A DNA stretch of 57,880 nt from Alphaproteobacteria bacterium (GCA_025800285.1 JAOXRX010000036.1:1-57880), one strand, 5' to 3'. Positions 25,393 to 34,508 are shown, numbered from the stretch's first letter. Program-made: numbers and translations. The notes: generated by a model not told the origin, from the sequence alone.

Positions 25393-25446
25393 AAAAAAAT
25401 TACCCCTTCTCGTATGTGTGATACTTGCATGGGGTAATTTTTTTTA
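25393..25446 (-). terminator. Terminator of dnaK
   Basis: A stem of ATTACCCC and GGGGTAAT around a 22-base loop, with T-runs on both strands, so it works in either direction. It lies 23 bp after the dnaK stop. Confidence 0.8.
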
Positions 25447-25468
25447 AAAATAAAAATGAATTAAAATT

Positions 25469-27373
25469 CTATTTCTCTTCAACTTCACCTTCAACTACAT
25501 CTTCTTCAGGTTTAGCATCTGCTTCAGACTCTGCACCACCAGCAGTTTGTCCTGATTGTGCTTCAGCTTGACTAGCTTGATACATTTGTTGTCCTAGTTT
25601 CATTGAAACTTCATTTAATGCTTCAATCTTCGCATTAATTTCTTCAACATCATCAGAATCCTTAACCTTAGCTAATTCCTCTTTAGCTGTTTCAACTAAT
25701 TTTTTATCTTCTTCGCTAACTTTATCACCTAATTCTTTAAGCATTGAGTCTGTTTGGTTAACTAAAGAGTCTGCCTTATTTTTTGTTTCAATAAGTTCTC
25801 TTTTCTTTTTATCTGCTTCAGCATTTGCCTCTGCATCTTTAACCATTGAGTCAATATCAGAGTCAGACAACCCACCGTTAGCTTGGATTTTAATTTCTTG
25901 CTCTTTACCAGTAGCTTTATCAGTTGCTTTAACTTTAACAATACCATTTGCATCAATATCAAATTCAACTTCAATTTGAGGAACACCTCTTGGTGCTGGA
26001 GTAATACCAACTAAGTCAAAATTACCTAATAATTTATTATCTGCAGCCATTTCTCTTTCACCTTGGAAAACTCTAATTGATACAGCTGGTTGATTATCTT
26101 CTGCAGTTGAGAAAACTTGAGATTTATTTGTTGGGATTGTTGTATTTCTATCAATCAATCTTGTAAACACACCGCCTAGAGTCTCAATACCTAATGAAAG
26201 AGGAGTAACATCTAATAGAAGAACATCTTTAACATCCCCTTGTAGAACACCACCTTGAATTGCAGCACCCATAGCAACAACTTCATCAGGGTTAACACCT
26301 TTATTTGGCTCTTTGCCAAAAATTTCTTTAACTGTTTCTTGAACTTTAGGCATTCTTGTCATACCACCAACTAAGATAACATCATCAATTTCACTTGCTG
26401 AAATTCCTGCATCTTTCATTGCTTTTTGACAAGGTTCAATTGTTCTCTTAATTAAATCTGCAACTAAGCTCTCTAATTGAGCTCTTGAAATTTTGATTTG
26501 TAAATGTTTTGGTCCAGAAGCATCTGCAGTAATAAACGGAAGATTTACCTCTGTTTCAATTGAGTTAGATAATTCAATCTTAGCTTTTTCTCCAGCTTCT
26601 TTTAATCTTTGTAGAGCTAGTTTATCTTTTGATAAATCAATTCCAGATTCTTTTTTGAACTCTTCAACAAGGAAATTAATAATTCTTGAGTCAAAATCTT
26701 CACCACCTAGGAAAGTATCTCCATTTGTTGATTTAACTTCAAATAATCCATCGCCAATTTCTAGAATAGATACATCAAATGTACCACCACCCAAGTCAAA
26801 CACTGCAATAGTTCCACCATCTTTTTTATCTAGACCATATGCTAAAGCAGCAGCTGTTGGCTCATTAATAATTCTTAGCACTTCAAGACCAGCAATTTTA
26901 CCAGCATCCTTTGTTGCTTGTCTTTGTGAGTCATTAAAATATGCTGGAACTGTAATAACTGCTTGTGTTACATCAGAGCCAAGATAAGACTCTGCAGTTT
27001 CTTTCATTTTTTGTAAAATAAATGCTGAAATTTGTGATGGAGCATATTTTTCTCCATGACCTTCCACCCAAGCATCTCCATTATCACCCTTTACAATTGA
27101 GTATGGTACAAGATGTTTATCTTTCTCTACTAAAGGATCTGCAAACCTTCTACCAATTAATCTTTTAATCGCAAATAGAGTATTATCTGGATTTGTAACA
27201 GCTTGTCTTTTTGCAGGTTGTCCTACTAATTTCTCACCTTTATCTGTTAGAGCTACCATTGAAGGAGTTGTTCTTGTTCCCTCAGAGTTTTCTATAACTT
27301 TTGCATGTGTTCCATCCATTATAGATACACATGAGTTTGTTGTTCCTAAATCAATACCAATAACTTTTGACAT
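25469..27373 (-). CDS. dnaK: Chaperone protein DnaK (Hsp70)
   Basis: 634 residues. The ATPase domain opens [16 protein letters not shown], with phosphate-loop motifs [11 protein letters not shown] and [10 protein letters not shown]. The substrate-binding domain follows ([17 protein letters not shown]), then the helical lid and an acidic, Gln/Ala-rich tail ending [12 protein letters not shown]. Full length. No dnaJ or grpE is adjacent, although dnaK-dnaJ is the usual arrangement. It is transcribed alone from a heat-shock promoter and closed by its own terminator. Confidence 0.99.
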   Translation of the reverse strand: MSKVIGIDLGTTNSCVSIMDGTHAKVIENSEGTRTTPSMVALTDKGEKLVGQPAKRQAVTNPDNTLFAIKRLIGRRFADPLVEKDKHLVPYSIVKGDNGDAWVEGHGEKYAPSQISAFILQKMKETAESYLGSDVTQAVITVPAYFNDSQRQATKDAGKIAGLEVLRIINEPTAAALAYGLDKKDGGTIAVFDLGGGTFDVSILEIGDGLFEVKSTNGDTFLGGEDFDSRIINFLVEEFKKESGIDLSKDKLALQRLKEAGEKAKIELSNSIETEVNLPFITADASGPKHLQIKISRAQLESLVADLIKRTIEPCQKAMKDAGISASEIDDVILVGGMTRMPKVQETVKEIFGKEPNKGVNPDEVVAMGAAIQGGVLQGDVKDVLLLDVTPLSLGIETLGGVFTRLIDRNTTIPTNKSQVFSTAEDNQPAVSIRVFQGEREMAADNKLLGNFDLVGITPAPRGVPQIEVEFDIDANGIVKVKATDKATGKEQEIKIQANGGLSDSDIDSMVKDAEANAEADKKKRELIETKNKADSLVNQTDSMLKELGDKVSEEDKKLVETAKEELAKVKDSDDVEEINAKIEALNEVSMKLGQQMYQASQAEAQSGQTAGGAESEADAKPEEDVVEGEVEEK

Positions 27374-27428
27374 TTTTTTCTCCTCTTTTTTAACTTATTT
27401 TCCTAAGCTTTATCGCTTCTTATATATC

Positions 27429-27457
27429 ATTTGGGGACTCTCTTTTACTTTTTCAAG
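27429..27457 (-). promoter_or_regulatory. Sigma-32 heat-shock promoter of dnaK
   Basis: Minus strand: CTTGAAA (27451-27457), a 14-bp spacer and CCCCAAAT (27429-27436). This fits the sigma-32 consensus (CTTGAAA-N13/14-CCCCATNT) with one mismatch in the -10. It is about 55 bp from the start codon, which has a GAGGAG ribosome binding site. Confidence 0.8.
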
Positions 27458-27574
27458 TATTTTTTATTTTTTTTATTTTATTATTGATTAGACTATTTAA
27501 ATATGATATTATTCTCTATATTTTATATAAATAAAACAGCATAATAACAATATAAAACACAAAAAGGAATAATT

Positions 27575-27826
27575 ATGACAGATTCAGATTTTCAATTAAC
27601 AAGAATGGTTCACAGTTTAAAAGAATGGTTTTATAATGAAGAGTCTCTTATAACAGAGATGTCATACTTAGCAATTGTTAATCCTGCTCTAGTAAAAATT
27701 ATTCAAAAATCAGAAAAAGAAGGCAGATACAACTTAGGAACAACAGAAAAAGTTATGAAGAATATTAGACCAGCTTTATCTCGTAAAAACTTTCAAAAAA
27801 TAACAGAAGAATTAAGTATTAATTAA
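27575..27826 (+). CDS. Small uncharacterised protein
   Basis: 83 residues, helical, soluble, with the segments MVHSLKEWFYNEESL and VEKVMKNIRP-like basic helices. No family is recognised. It has an AAAAGGAAT ribosome binding site and stands alone, divergent from dnaK and 88 bp before the transporter gene. Confidence 0.55.
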   Translation: MTDSDFQLTRMVHSLKEWFYNEESLITEMSYLAIVNPALVKIIQKSEKEGRYNLGTTEKVMKNIRPALSRKNFQKITEELSIN

Positions 27827-27914
27827 AAAATTTAAAAAAAACTTGACTTTTTAACTAAATTGTAAAATTCTATTTAAATTATCAAATAGTTAAACTATAA
27901 AAAGGAATAAATAA

Positions 27915-28799
27915 ATGGTACATTTTGAAGAAGAATATTGCGAGTGCAAAACTCCTAAAAAAACAGCATGTGAAATATGTGATAGCATCATGCCTATCAA
28001 AGCAAGTAAGAAGTTTTTAAACTTATTAATACTGGGTATCATGTCAGGTATATTTATTGGTTTAGCAGCTGAAGTATCAACTCTAGTTACTCACGACTCT
28101 GCAAAATATGTAGGAAAAGGTATATCAAAGCTTTTATCAGGTATAGTGTTTAGCACTGGGCTTATTATGGTAGTGCTTGCAGGGACAGAACTGTTTACTA
28201 GCAATGTTATGATAACAATATCTGCTCTACAGAAAAAGGTGAGCTTTAAATCTCTATTCAGAAATTGGGGCATTGTTTATTTCGCAAACTTTATAGGCTC
28301 TTTGTTATTAGTTGCCTTAATATACTTATCAGGACTATATAAACAAGCAGATTTCGCAACAGGAGCAAGTGCTCTTAAAATTGCTATAGCAAAAACAGAC
28401 CTAACATTTACAGAAGCTTTCGTTAGAGGTATTCTTTGTAATTGTGTAGTATGTCTATCTGTTTGGTTAGCTTGCACTTCAAGACAAGTTATCGGAAAAA
28501 TATCAGCTATAGTATTTCCTATTACTATGTTCGTAGCTTCTGGATACGAGCATTGCATCGCAAATATGTACTATATACCTAAAGCATTATCTCTAAAAGC
28601 TATTCCAGAAGTGGTAGAAAAAAGTCACATATCAGCCGACAGAATAAACAACTTCACAGTTAACAGCTTTTTTATGGATAACTTAGTTCCAGTTACATTA
28701 GGAAATATTGTTGGTGGAGTAATGTTTATTTCTCTTCTATTCTGGTTTGTATACATAAAAAACACTAAAGAACAAGAAACTAACGAAACAGCTAAATAG
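27915..28799 (+). CDS. Formate/nitrite transporter (FocA/NirC family) with Cys-rich N-terminus
   Basis: 294 residues, six membrane segments, with FNT-family marks: SGIFIGLAAEV in the first helix, AGTELFTSN, GILCNCVVCLSVWLA, and GYEHCIANMYY containing the central channel histidine. The family moves formate, nitrite or hydrosulfide by a pentameric channel. Unusual is the N-terminal cytoplasmic tail with Cys9, Cys11, Cys19 and Cys22 (C-x-C-x7-C-x2-C), which looks able to bind a metal or sense redox state. It is followed 23 bp later by an HD/RelA-like gene. FocA and NirC cannot be told apart here. Confidence 0.88.
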   Translation: MVHFEEEYCECKTPKKTACEICDSIMPIKASKKFLNLLILGIMSGIFIGLAAEVSTLVTHDSAKYVGKGISKLLSGIVFSTGLIMVVLAGTELFTSNVMITISALQKKVSFKSLFRNWGIVYFANFIGSLLLVALIYLSGLYKQADFATGASALKIAIAKTDLTFTEAFVRGILCNCVVCLSVWLACTSRQVIGKISAIVFPITMFVASGYEHCIANMYYIPKALSLKAIPEVVEKSHISADRINNFTVNSFFMDNLVPVTLGNIVGGVMFISLLFWFVYIKNTKEQETNETAK

Positions 28800-28822
28800 A
28801 TATATAAAAAACGAGGTAGCAA

Positions 28823-30166
28823 GTGGATAATACAAGAATTTTAGATAGAGACCCTAGCTTTTATGGTAAACATTTAGTAAGAGCGGTTCATAATTCAGAA
28901 AAAATAAAAAAAGCTTTATCTTTAGCAGACAAAGTACACAAAGAACAACTAAGATTAGATAAAAAAACTCCTTATATAAAGCATCCCATTAAAGTTGCCG
29001 CCCTAATTTTAGAAAACCATCCTAATTTAGAAAACCTTGAAAATATCGTTTGTGCAGCATTATTGCACGATGTTGTAGAAGATAGCAATGGTCTAATTAA
29101 GCATGAAGATATTGTTAGAGAGTTTGGAGAGAATGTAGCCAAAATAGTTAAAGAAGTAACCGACGAAGACAACCCTGAAATATCAGATAAATTAACATCT
29201 CAACAATATAAAGCTTGGTTAAAAGAAAGACAAATTGAGGGACTAACAAAAATATCCTTAGGTGCTCAACTAATCAGAATAGGTGATAAAATATCTAATG
29301 TTATTGACATGAAGAGTGCTAAATCTTCTATGCAATGGAAAGCTAAATACACAATGTTTGCTAGAAAAGTACATGAAGAATTATCATATGTAAATTCTCC
29401 TTTAATCAATATCTTTGATAAGAAAATCAGACAAGCAGAAAAAATATATGTAAACAGAGATTTAAAACAATCAAGTGTAGTTGGAATCAAAGGATTAAAA
29501 GAGCAAATGATAGCCCTATATAAATCTGCTGCGAAAGCTAAAAGAACAATTTTAAAAACAGCTAAAGAACTAAAAGAAGAGCTTGGAGAAGGTGTAAATT
29601 TTGTACCAGTACCTTTAAAAAAGCCTAAAAGACTATTACAAAAAAAAGACACTTCTTTTGCTGGAGATATATCTAAAATAACAGATGTTGCTAGATGTAG
29701 TTTTGTTTGTGATAGCTATGAAAAAATGCTTGAAGTTAGCAAAACTTTAGAAAGCAAGTTCAAAGTTAAGAAAAGAAGAGATACTATTAAATCACCTTTT
29801 GATAATGGCTTAGGTTTTAGAGGAATTGCTATGTATGCAGAAGTTGATGGACATATAACAGAAGTAGCTGTTAATTTAAAATGTATATGTGAGGTTTGCA
29901 ATAATGGTGCACATAATTTATTCAAAGCAAGAAGAGGCATCTTAGCTAAAACTATAAAAGAAAACAGAGAAATGAGCCATGAGGAAGCTTTAAAATATGA
30001 TGAACTCTCTAAACAATCTATAGAATTATATGATAATGCTTTGACAAAATACAATGAAAGTAGTAAAAATAAAATTAAGTTATTTTCTGAACACTTTCCT
30101 AATTCTAAAAAGAAAGCAGAAAAAAAGAATATAACTGAAAAAAAGTTTCAACTTCAAACATTATAG
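28823..30166 (+). CDS. HD-domain protein with degenerate RelA/SpoT-like synthetase domain
   Basis: 447 residues starting at GTG with GAGG 6 nt upstream. Residues about 25-190 are an HD hydrolase domain of the RelA/SpoT kind: metal ligands His54, His82-Asp83 and Asp155 (RIGDKISN), plus LLHDVVEDSNG. Residues about 210-375 follow the fold of the (p)ppGpp synthetase domain (ITDVARCSFVCDSYEKM with Asp288, DTIKSPFDNGLGFRGIAMY, TEVAVNLK with Glu347). The usual GYxSLH is GFRGIAM and EVQIRT is EVAVNLK, so synthesis is doubtful or altered. TGS and ACT regulatory domains are absent. A hydrolase-type alarmone enzyme is likely. It is operonic with the FNT transporter. Confidence 0.75.
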   Translation: MDNTRILDRDPSFYGKHLVRAVHNSEKIKKALSLADKVHKEQLRLDKKTPYIKHPIKVAALILENHPNLENLENIVCAALLHDVVEDSNGLIKHEDIVREFGENVAKIVKEVTDEDNPEISDKLTSQQYKAWLKERQIEGLTKISLGAQLIRIGDKISNVIDMKSAKSSMQWKAKYTMFARKVHEELSYVNSPLINIFDKKIRQAEKIYVNRDLKQSSVVGIKGLKEQMIALYKSAAKAKRTILKTAKELKEELGEGVNFVPVPLKKPKRLLQKKDTSFAGDISKITDVARCSFVCDSYEKMLEVSKTLESKFKVKKRRDTIKSPFDNGLGFRGIAMYAEVDGHITEVAVNLKCICEVCNNGAHNLFKARRGILAKTIKENREMSHEEALKYDELSKQSIELYDNALTKYNESSKNKIKLFSEHFPNSKKKAEKKNITEKKFQLQTL

Positions 30167-30202
30167 TTTAAGTAATATTAGTTTATTTAAAGGAGGAAGA
30201 AT

Positions 30203-30463
30203 ATGACTAAATCAGAAGAAACCTACAAATACTATTTAATAGATGAAATACCTGTTAAAGTTAAGTTAAATGAAAGCGGATTAAAAGTAGCTTCATATGT
30301 TTATAATAGAGAAAGTAAAGATTTTGAATTAAACAATGAATACTTATTAAAGTTAGAGGATCACAACAAACTTCTTGAAGTTGAAAGTGTTACAGAAGAT
30401 GAATTTAGAGATAGATTAAAGACTCTAAAAACATTAGGAAAAATAGACGGGCTTACTTTATAA
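30203..30463 (+). CDS. Small uncharacterised protein
   Basis: 86 residues, acidic and basic residues mixed, mostly short strands (YYLIDEIPVKVKLNESGLKV) then a helix. No signal, no family recognised. Its ribosome binding site AAAGGAGGAAG is very strong. It lies 36 bp after the HD/RelA-like gene and may be the last gene of that operon. Confidence 0.6.
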   Translation: MTKSEETYKYYLIDEIPVKVKLNESGLKVASYVYNRESKDFELNNEYLLKLEDHNKLLEVESVTEDEFRDRLKTLKTLGKIDGLTL

Positions 30464-30515
30464 AACCGTTTAAAACCCATAATTATTATCAATAATCATT
30501 ATAAAAAGTAAAAAC

Positions 30516-30660
30516 TTGACTTTTTCAAAAAAATATGATAATTTTCAGGCTCACCGTCTGAGAACGAGGAAGCTTAACTGAGAAATCAAGAGAACCCTTC
30601 ACTCCGCAAGGAATATCGGACACAAAATAACACTCGCAAAAGCGAGGCAAAAAAGGAAAA
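30516..30660 (+). promoter_or_regulatory. Promoter and structured leader of rpsD
   Basis: TTGACT (30516-30521), a 17-bp spacer and TAATTT (30539-30544), then a leader of about 110 nt. The leader is richer in G+C than its surroundings and holds short stems: CTCA/TGAG, CCTT/AAGG, and CTCGC-AAAA-GCGAG just before the ribosome binding site. S4 commonly represses its own mRNA, so this leader is a candidate S4-binding element. No named leader family is recognised. Confidence 0.5.
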
Positions 30661-30664
30661 TAAA

Positions 30665-31282
30665 ATGGCTAAAAGAATTCAAGCTAAACACAAAATCGAC
30701 AGAAGATTAGGTGTTAACCTTTGGGGAAGAGCAAAGTCTCCAATTAACAAAAAAGAATATGCTCCAGGACAACACGGTCCAACAAGAAGATCAAAACCAA
30801 CTGATTATGGTATCCAATTAATGGCTAAACAAAAGCTAAAAGGTTACTATGGTAACATCTCTGAAAAACAATTCAAAAAATACTATAAAGAAGCTGTTAG
30901 AAGAAAAGGTGATACATCTGAAAACCTTATCGGAATTTTAGAATGCAGACTAGATGCTATCGTTTACAGAATGAAATTCGTTCCAACTGTATTTGCAGCT
31001 AGACAATTCGTTAACCACGGTCATGTTTTAGTTAACGGTAAAAAAGTAAATATCCCTTCATACATGTGTAAAGCTGGTGATGTTATTGAAGTTAAAGAAA
31101 GCTCAAGAACTATGCCAATGGTTATATCTGCTGTAGAATCTGCAGAAAGAGAAATCGCTGACTACATGGATGTAGATGTGAAGAAATTCAAAGGTACTTT
31201 CGTTAGAGTTCCTGAAATGAATGAAGTTCCATACCCAGTTCAAATGGAACCAAATCTAGTTATCGAGTTCTACTCAAGATAA
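30665..31282 (+). CDS. rpsD: 30S ribosomal protein S4
   Basis: 205 residues, primary 16S rRNA-binding protein. Typical N-terminus ([24 protein letters not shown]), then the S4 RNA-binding domain ([32 protein letters not shown]). Codon choice is distinctly more ordered than in neighbours, consistent with high expression. It is monocistronic. Confidence 0.98.
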   Translation: MAKRIQAKHKIDRRLGVNLWGRAKSPINKKEYAPGQHGPTRRSKPTDYGIQLMAKQKLKGYYGNISEKQFKKYYKEAVRRKGDTSENLIGILECRLDAIVYRMKFVPTVFAARQFVNHGHVLVNGKKVNIPSYMCKAGDVIEVKESSRTMPMVISAVESAEREIADYMDVDVKKFKGTFVRVPEMNEVPYPVQMEPNLVIEFYSR

Positions 31283-31307
31283 TAATAGATTTTATAAGAT
31301 TATTACG

Positions 31308-31340
31308 AAAAGGCTTGTTTATAAAACAAGCCTTTTCTTT
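31308..31340 (+). terminator. Terminator of rpsD
   Basis: AAAAGGCTTGTTT, ATA, AAACAAGCCTTTT and further Ts: a 13-bp perfect stem. Confidence 0.92.
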
Positions 31341-31421
31341 TTCTAATACCCACCCTGCCCTAAAAAAATAACTTAAAAATAAACTTGATATTAATATAAA
31401 AACAATATAGCATTATTCATT

Positions 31422-31985
31422 ATGAAAAAAATAATTACCTTAATCTTTTTAATACTATTAACACCTCATGCTACAGCAAAGAGCTACGATAAAAACTCTT
31501 GGGAGTTTAATGGGAAGATAATCTCCATAAAAAGCCTCTATACAGAATGGCTAAGTAGTGATAACTTAGAGCAAGTAATAAAGAACACAAATATAAAAGA
31601 TATTGAAAAGCTTTCAAAAACTCCAGGAGTTTTCTTAGGTGAACACAATTTACAAGTAAAGAGTCTATGCTCGCAAGATTTTTGCAAAGATGTTGGAATA
31701 ACTAGAAACTTATATATAACAACAAAACAAGAGGCTAAAATCCGCAATGATGGGTTTGATTTAGAAGCTGATTATTATGAGGTTATAAAAGATATAAGTA
31801 ATAAAAAAGCGAAACAACTATCTCCTAATTTCAAAGGAGAAATCCTATCATCAAAACTATTAAAAATAACAAAACATACTGGTGGTAGTATCGGGAACCT
31901 AGTAACTTATGGCATATACTCTTTAATTCTAAGCGATAATATAAAGAAAGTATCTCCCCTAGTCTTATTTTCAGGAGAAGAATAA
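31422..31985 (+). CDS. Secreted protein of unknown function
   Basis: 187 residues with a clear signal peptide (MKKIITLIFLILL ... ATA-KS). The mature part has a Cys pair (VKSLCSQDFCKD), which may form a disulfide, and a C-terminal beta-rich half. No family is recognised. No obvious ribosome binding site is visible just before the ATG. Convergent with yggU. Confidence 0.6.
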   Translation: MKKIITLIFLILLTPHATAKSYDKNSWEFNGKIISIKSLYTEWLSSDNLEQVIKNTNIKDIEKLSKTPGVFLGEHNLQVKSLCSQDFCKDVGITRNLYITTKQEAKIRNDGFDLEADYYEVIKDISNKKAKQLSPNFKGEILSSKLLKITKHTGGSIGNLVTYGIYSLILSDNIKKVSPLVLFSGEE

Positions 31986-31995
31986 GCAAGTAAGT

Positions 31996-32217
31996 TTATA
32001 AATCTATCTCTATAATCTTATTTGAAGATAGCTCTCCACTCACTATATTTATTTTTGATTTAGATATATTAAACTTCTTGGATAATAGCTTTATAATTCT
32101 CTTATTCGCTTTACCCTTCTCTGGAATTGTGGTTATATGAATTTTCATTGAATCATCTGATAATATATCTATATTATCTCTCGAAGCATTGGTTATAACT
32201 CTTACTGAATATTTCAT
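31996..32217 (-). CDS. yggU: DUF167/YggU family protein
   Basis: 73 residues matching the small UPF0235/DUF167 fold: V-x-V-x-x-x-A-S-R-D near the start (VRVITNASRDN), a central IHITTIPEKGKANKRII and an IVSGELSSNKII end. Function is unknown in the family. The gene is 9 bp after the small membrane-protein gene to its right. Confidence 0.88.
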   Translation of the reverse strand: MKYSVRVITNASRDNIDILSDDSMKIHITTIPEKGKANKRIIKLLSKKFNISKSKINIVSGELSSNKIIEIDL

Positions 32218-32226
32218 ATTAACAAT

Positions 32227-32502
32227 CTATATAACTAAAAAATTAAATCTTATAATTGCTATAGCAAAAAAAGGTACGATGGACACAAACAAAAAAGAAG
32301 TAATTAATTTTTCCTTTTTATAAAACCTAAATGAAGTTATTATACATGAAGTCAATATTAAAAATGCAATAAAAATATCCAAAAATGAATTAAGAGTTAT
32401 TTCATCAAAAATAGAAACAATACTTTCAACAAATAAGCCTATTGAAACAGTTGAACATATAAACAATAAAATTAAATAAACAGCTTTTAAAATAAATTTC
32501 AT
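32227..32502 (-). CDS. Small integral membrane protein
   Basis: 91 residues, three predicted membrane helices (about 5-27, 35-58 and 66-90) with a short basic loop (RFYKKEKL). Its place directly before yggU recalls the common yggT-yggU pair, but I do not see the YggT sequence pattern, so the family is left open. Confidence 0.6.
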   Translation of the reverse strand: MKFILKAVYLILLFICSTVSIGLFVESIVSIFDEITLNSFLDIFIAFLILTSCIITSFRFYKKEKLITSFLFVSIVPFFAIAIIRFNFLVI

Positions 32503-32621
32503 ATTACACTCCTTTGAACAGAATTTATATCATACAATGGATAAAGTCAAGTATCTGGTTGACTTTACTTTCCAATTCAATATACTACAAAAAAAGACCA
32601 TAACTTAAGGGAGTGATTATT

Positions 32622-32873
32622 ATGGATATATATACTGAAATAGGGATAGATTTTGATAACAATAAATATGGATTAGGAGTCTCCAGCGAGATAGAAAAAG
32701 AAGGACAAGATGAAATCCGCAAAAAAGGATTCCACAAAATGAAAATAATTGGTATTTACTCTAGATTATGGCTTTTTAAAACCGTATTTATTATATCTAG
32801 CAAAAATGGTTTTGAAATTAAAAGAAAAAACCGTAACAATTTTAAATGGGTCCTAGGATTAAGAGGAAAATAA
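32622..32873 (+). CDS. Small uncharacterised protein
   Basis: 83 residues from the ATG at 32622, with AAGGGAG 8 nt upstream; the GTG at 32613 is part of that site. Basic, with the C-terminal half carrying FKTVFIISSKNGFEIKRKN. No family is recognised. It is monocistronic. Confidence 0.45.
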   Translation: MDIYTEIGIDFDNNKYGLGVSSEIEKEGQDEIRKKGFHKMKIIGIYSRLWLFKTVFIISSKNGFEIKRKNRNNFKWVLGLRGK

Positions 32874-32980
32874 ATTGTTTTATCTTCATTAAAGAAGATC
32901 AAAACCATTGCTAAATGACAAAGAACATACTCCCATATTTGATATGAAATCTAAAACACTCTTCTTTTATAAATTTCATA

Positions 32981-33712
32981 TTATTTTTCATAAAAAGTTT
33001 TTAACATTGGTTTGAAAATATCTTCTTCAGGAGAGATAAAAAAATCATTAGTATTTGCTTTTTCATTAAATACTAATCCTTCTATATTTCTACCGATACA
33101 AATTGGAGTCTGCTCTCCTCCTTCTCCCATATACCATACAGCCATAGATGTCATTGGAGTTATTTGATCCACTCTAGTTATTTTCAATTCTCTTCCAAAT
33201 ATATCGGAAGCTCCTCTTTCATCTTTTAATGGCTCTATTCCAACTAATCCTGTTGCGATTCCAGAAACTCCTAACCTCAAAGGAGTAGTATGAGAATCTG
33301 TCGATATAACAGCAAGATTTTTAACCTTATATTTATTGCATAAGAAAGCTCTTATTTCTTTCAATAAATTATCTACTTCTTTAGGCCACAAAACATAATA
33401 ATTATCAGAGTTTGATTCATCTATACCCGCAGAAGCAATGATAATATTATCTTTTATTGTTAGCATTACATTATGCTCTTGTTCTAAATCTCTTTCAATA
33501 TAATAATCAGCTTCTTTCTTTATTAAATCATCTTTATCTAAAATACTATCCCTAGCTATACACTCTCCCTGATGTATAGCTAAAACTTTAGATGTTATAA
33601 AAACAACATCATTCTCTTGTAAATCTGGTAAAAATTTATCTAATTGCTCATAAATATCAAATTTAGGAGGAGTAAACTTATCTGTTTTAACTGTTATAAA
33701 TTCTATCTTCAT
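32981..33712 (-). CDS. CofE-like (coenzyme F420-0:L-glutamate ligase family) protein
   Basis: 243 residues. It shows the CofE/FbiB N-domain blocks: VVFITSKVLAIHQGE, ASAGIDESNSDNYYVLWP, a STDSHTTPLRLGVSG metal-site region, TGLVGIEPLKDERGASDIFG, and a helix after VDQITPMTSMAVW. CofE adds glutamates to F420. No F420 gene accompanies it here, and most Alphaproteobacteria lack F420, so it may ligate another gamma-carboxylate substrate. It is divergent from fur, with the Fur box between them. Confidence 0.78.
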   Translation of the reverse strand: MKIEFITVKTDKFTPPKFDIYEQLDKFLPDLQENDVVFITSKVLAIHQGECIARDSILDKDDLIKKEADYYIERDLEQEHNVMLTIKDNIIIASAGIDESNSDNYYVLWPKEVDNLLKEIRAFLCNKYKVKNLAVISTDSHTTPLRLGVSGIATGLVGIEPLKDERGASDIFGRELKITRVDQITPMTSMAVWYMGEGGEQTPICIGRNIEGLVFNEKANTNDFFISPEEDIFKPMLKTFYEK

Positions 33713-33806
33713 ATTTTATTCCTTAGTTTAGATTTAATGTAAATGTAAAACTTATATTTACATAAGTCAATAATTAGGTCTAATAAATATTTTTTATATT
33801 TTTCTC

Positions 33807-33835
33807 TTGACAATCTAATTGATAATGATTATCAT
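33807..33835 (+). promoter_or_regulatory. Promoter with Fur box, in front of the fur-flavodoxin operon
   Basis: TTGACA (33807-33812), a 17-bp spacer and TATCAT (33830-33835). The exact 7-1-7 Fur palindrome TGATAATGATTATCA occupies 33820-33834, covering the spacer end and the -10. Iron-bound Fur here would block transcription, making the operon iron-repressed and fur autoregulated. Confidence 0.88.
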
Positions 33836-33868
33836 TAGCAACAAGAAACATTTAAGAGAGGTTTTTTA

Positions 33869-34285
33869 ATGGAAAAAGCTATAGAAGTATTAAGTAAATT
33901 ACAAATAAAAATAACTGAACCAAGAAAAGTTATTACAAGTATTATGATTAATACTAAGCAGCATTTAACCATAGAAGATATTCTTAAACAGGCAAGAGAA
34001 AGCTTACCTCAAATTGGCATTGCTACTGTTTATAGAGTTCTAAAAATCCTTGAAGATGAAAAAGTTATTGAAAAACATATTTTTAATGATGACTATATAA
34101 TATATGAGAATACTTATGCTAAAGATCATCATTACCATATAATAGATATAGAAAAGAACAATGTCATTGAGTTCTGCAACTCTGATTTAGAGGAGCTGAT
34201 AAAAAAATTAGTCTCTGATAAAGGTTATGAGCTTATTTCTCACAACATAAAAATTTATGCTAAAGGAGAAAAAAATGATAAATAA
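33869..34285 (+). CDS. fur: Fur-family transcriptional regulator
   Basis: 138 residues. Winged-helix DNA-binding domain (ITEPRKVITSIM, IGIATVYRVLKILEDEKVI), then the dimerisation domain with the metal-site region YENTYAKDHHYHIIDIEKNN. The CxxC zinc pairs of many Fur proteins are missing; a single Cys sits in EFCNSDLEELI. The CxxC-less form and the Fur box upstream favour an iron-sensing Fur, as in other Alphaproteobacteria. Its last codons contain the ribosome binding site of the next gene. Confidence 0.92.
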   Translation: MEKAIEVLSKLQIKITEPRKVITSIMINTKQHLTIEDILKQARESLPQIGIATVYRVLKILEDEKVIEKHIFNDDYIIYENTYAKDHHYHIIDIEKNNVIEFCNSDLEELIKKLVSDKGYELISHNIKIYAKGEKNDK

Positions 34286-34508
34286 AAATAACATAAAAAG
34301 TTTGAAGAATTCCTCTTCTCTTTCTTTTGGCTGGAAAAATTTTCTAGTTAATATTAAAAAAGAGGTCGATACTACTCTTGGCGGATTTTTTGATTTCGAC
34401 TTTCTTTATAGTTTTACTATTGAGAGTTTTTCACTCTCAATCTCTGACGTTAAAAAACTAGATTTGTTTGATACAAGAGAAGAGGATATCGCGCATATCT
34501 CTTGTTAG
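34275..34508 (+). CDS. Small protein in the fur-flavodoxin operon, function unknown
   Basis: 77 residues from the ATG at 34275, which overlaps the end of fur and has AAAGGAG 6 nt upstream. It is Ser- and Phe-rich (FGWKNFLVNIKKEVD, GGFFDFDFLYSF) and ends IAHISC. No family is recognised. Translational coupling to fur makes it part of the iron-response operon. Confidence 0.65.
   Translation: MINKNNIKSLKNSSSLSFGWKNFLVNIKKEVDTTLGGFFDFDFLYSFTIESFSLSISDVKKLDLFDTREEDIAHISC

Noticed and set aside
32227-32502. YggT identity for the small membrane protein before yggU
   Set aside because: The position fits but the sequence pattern of YggT is not visible, so it is left unnamed.
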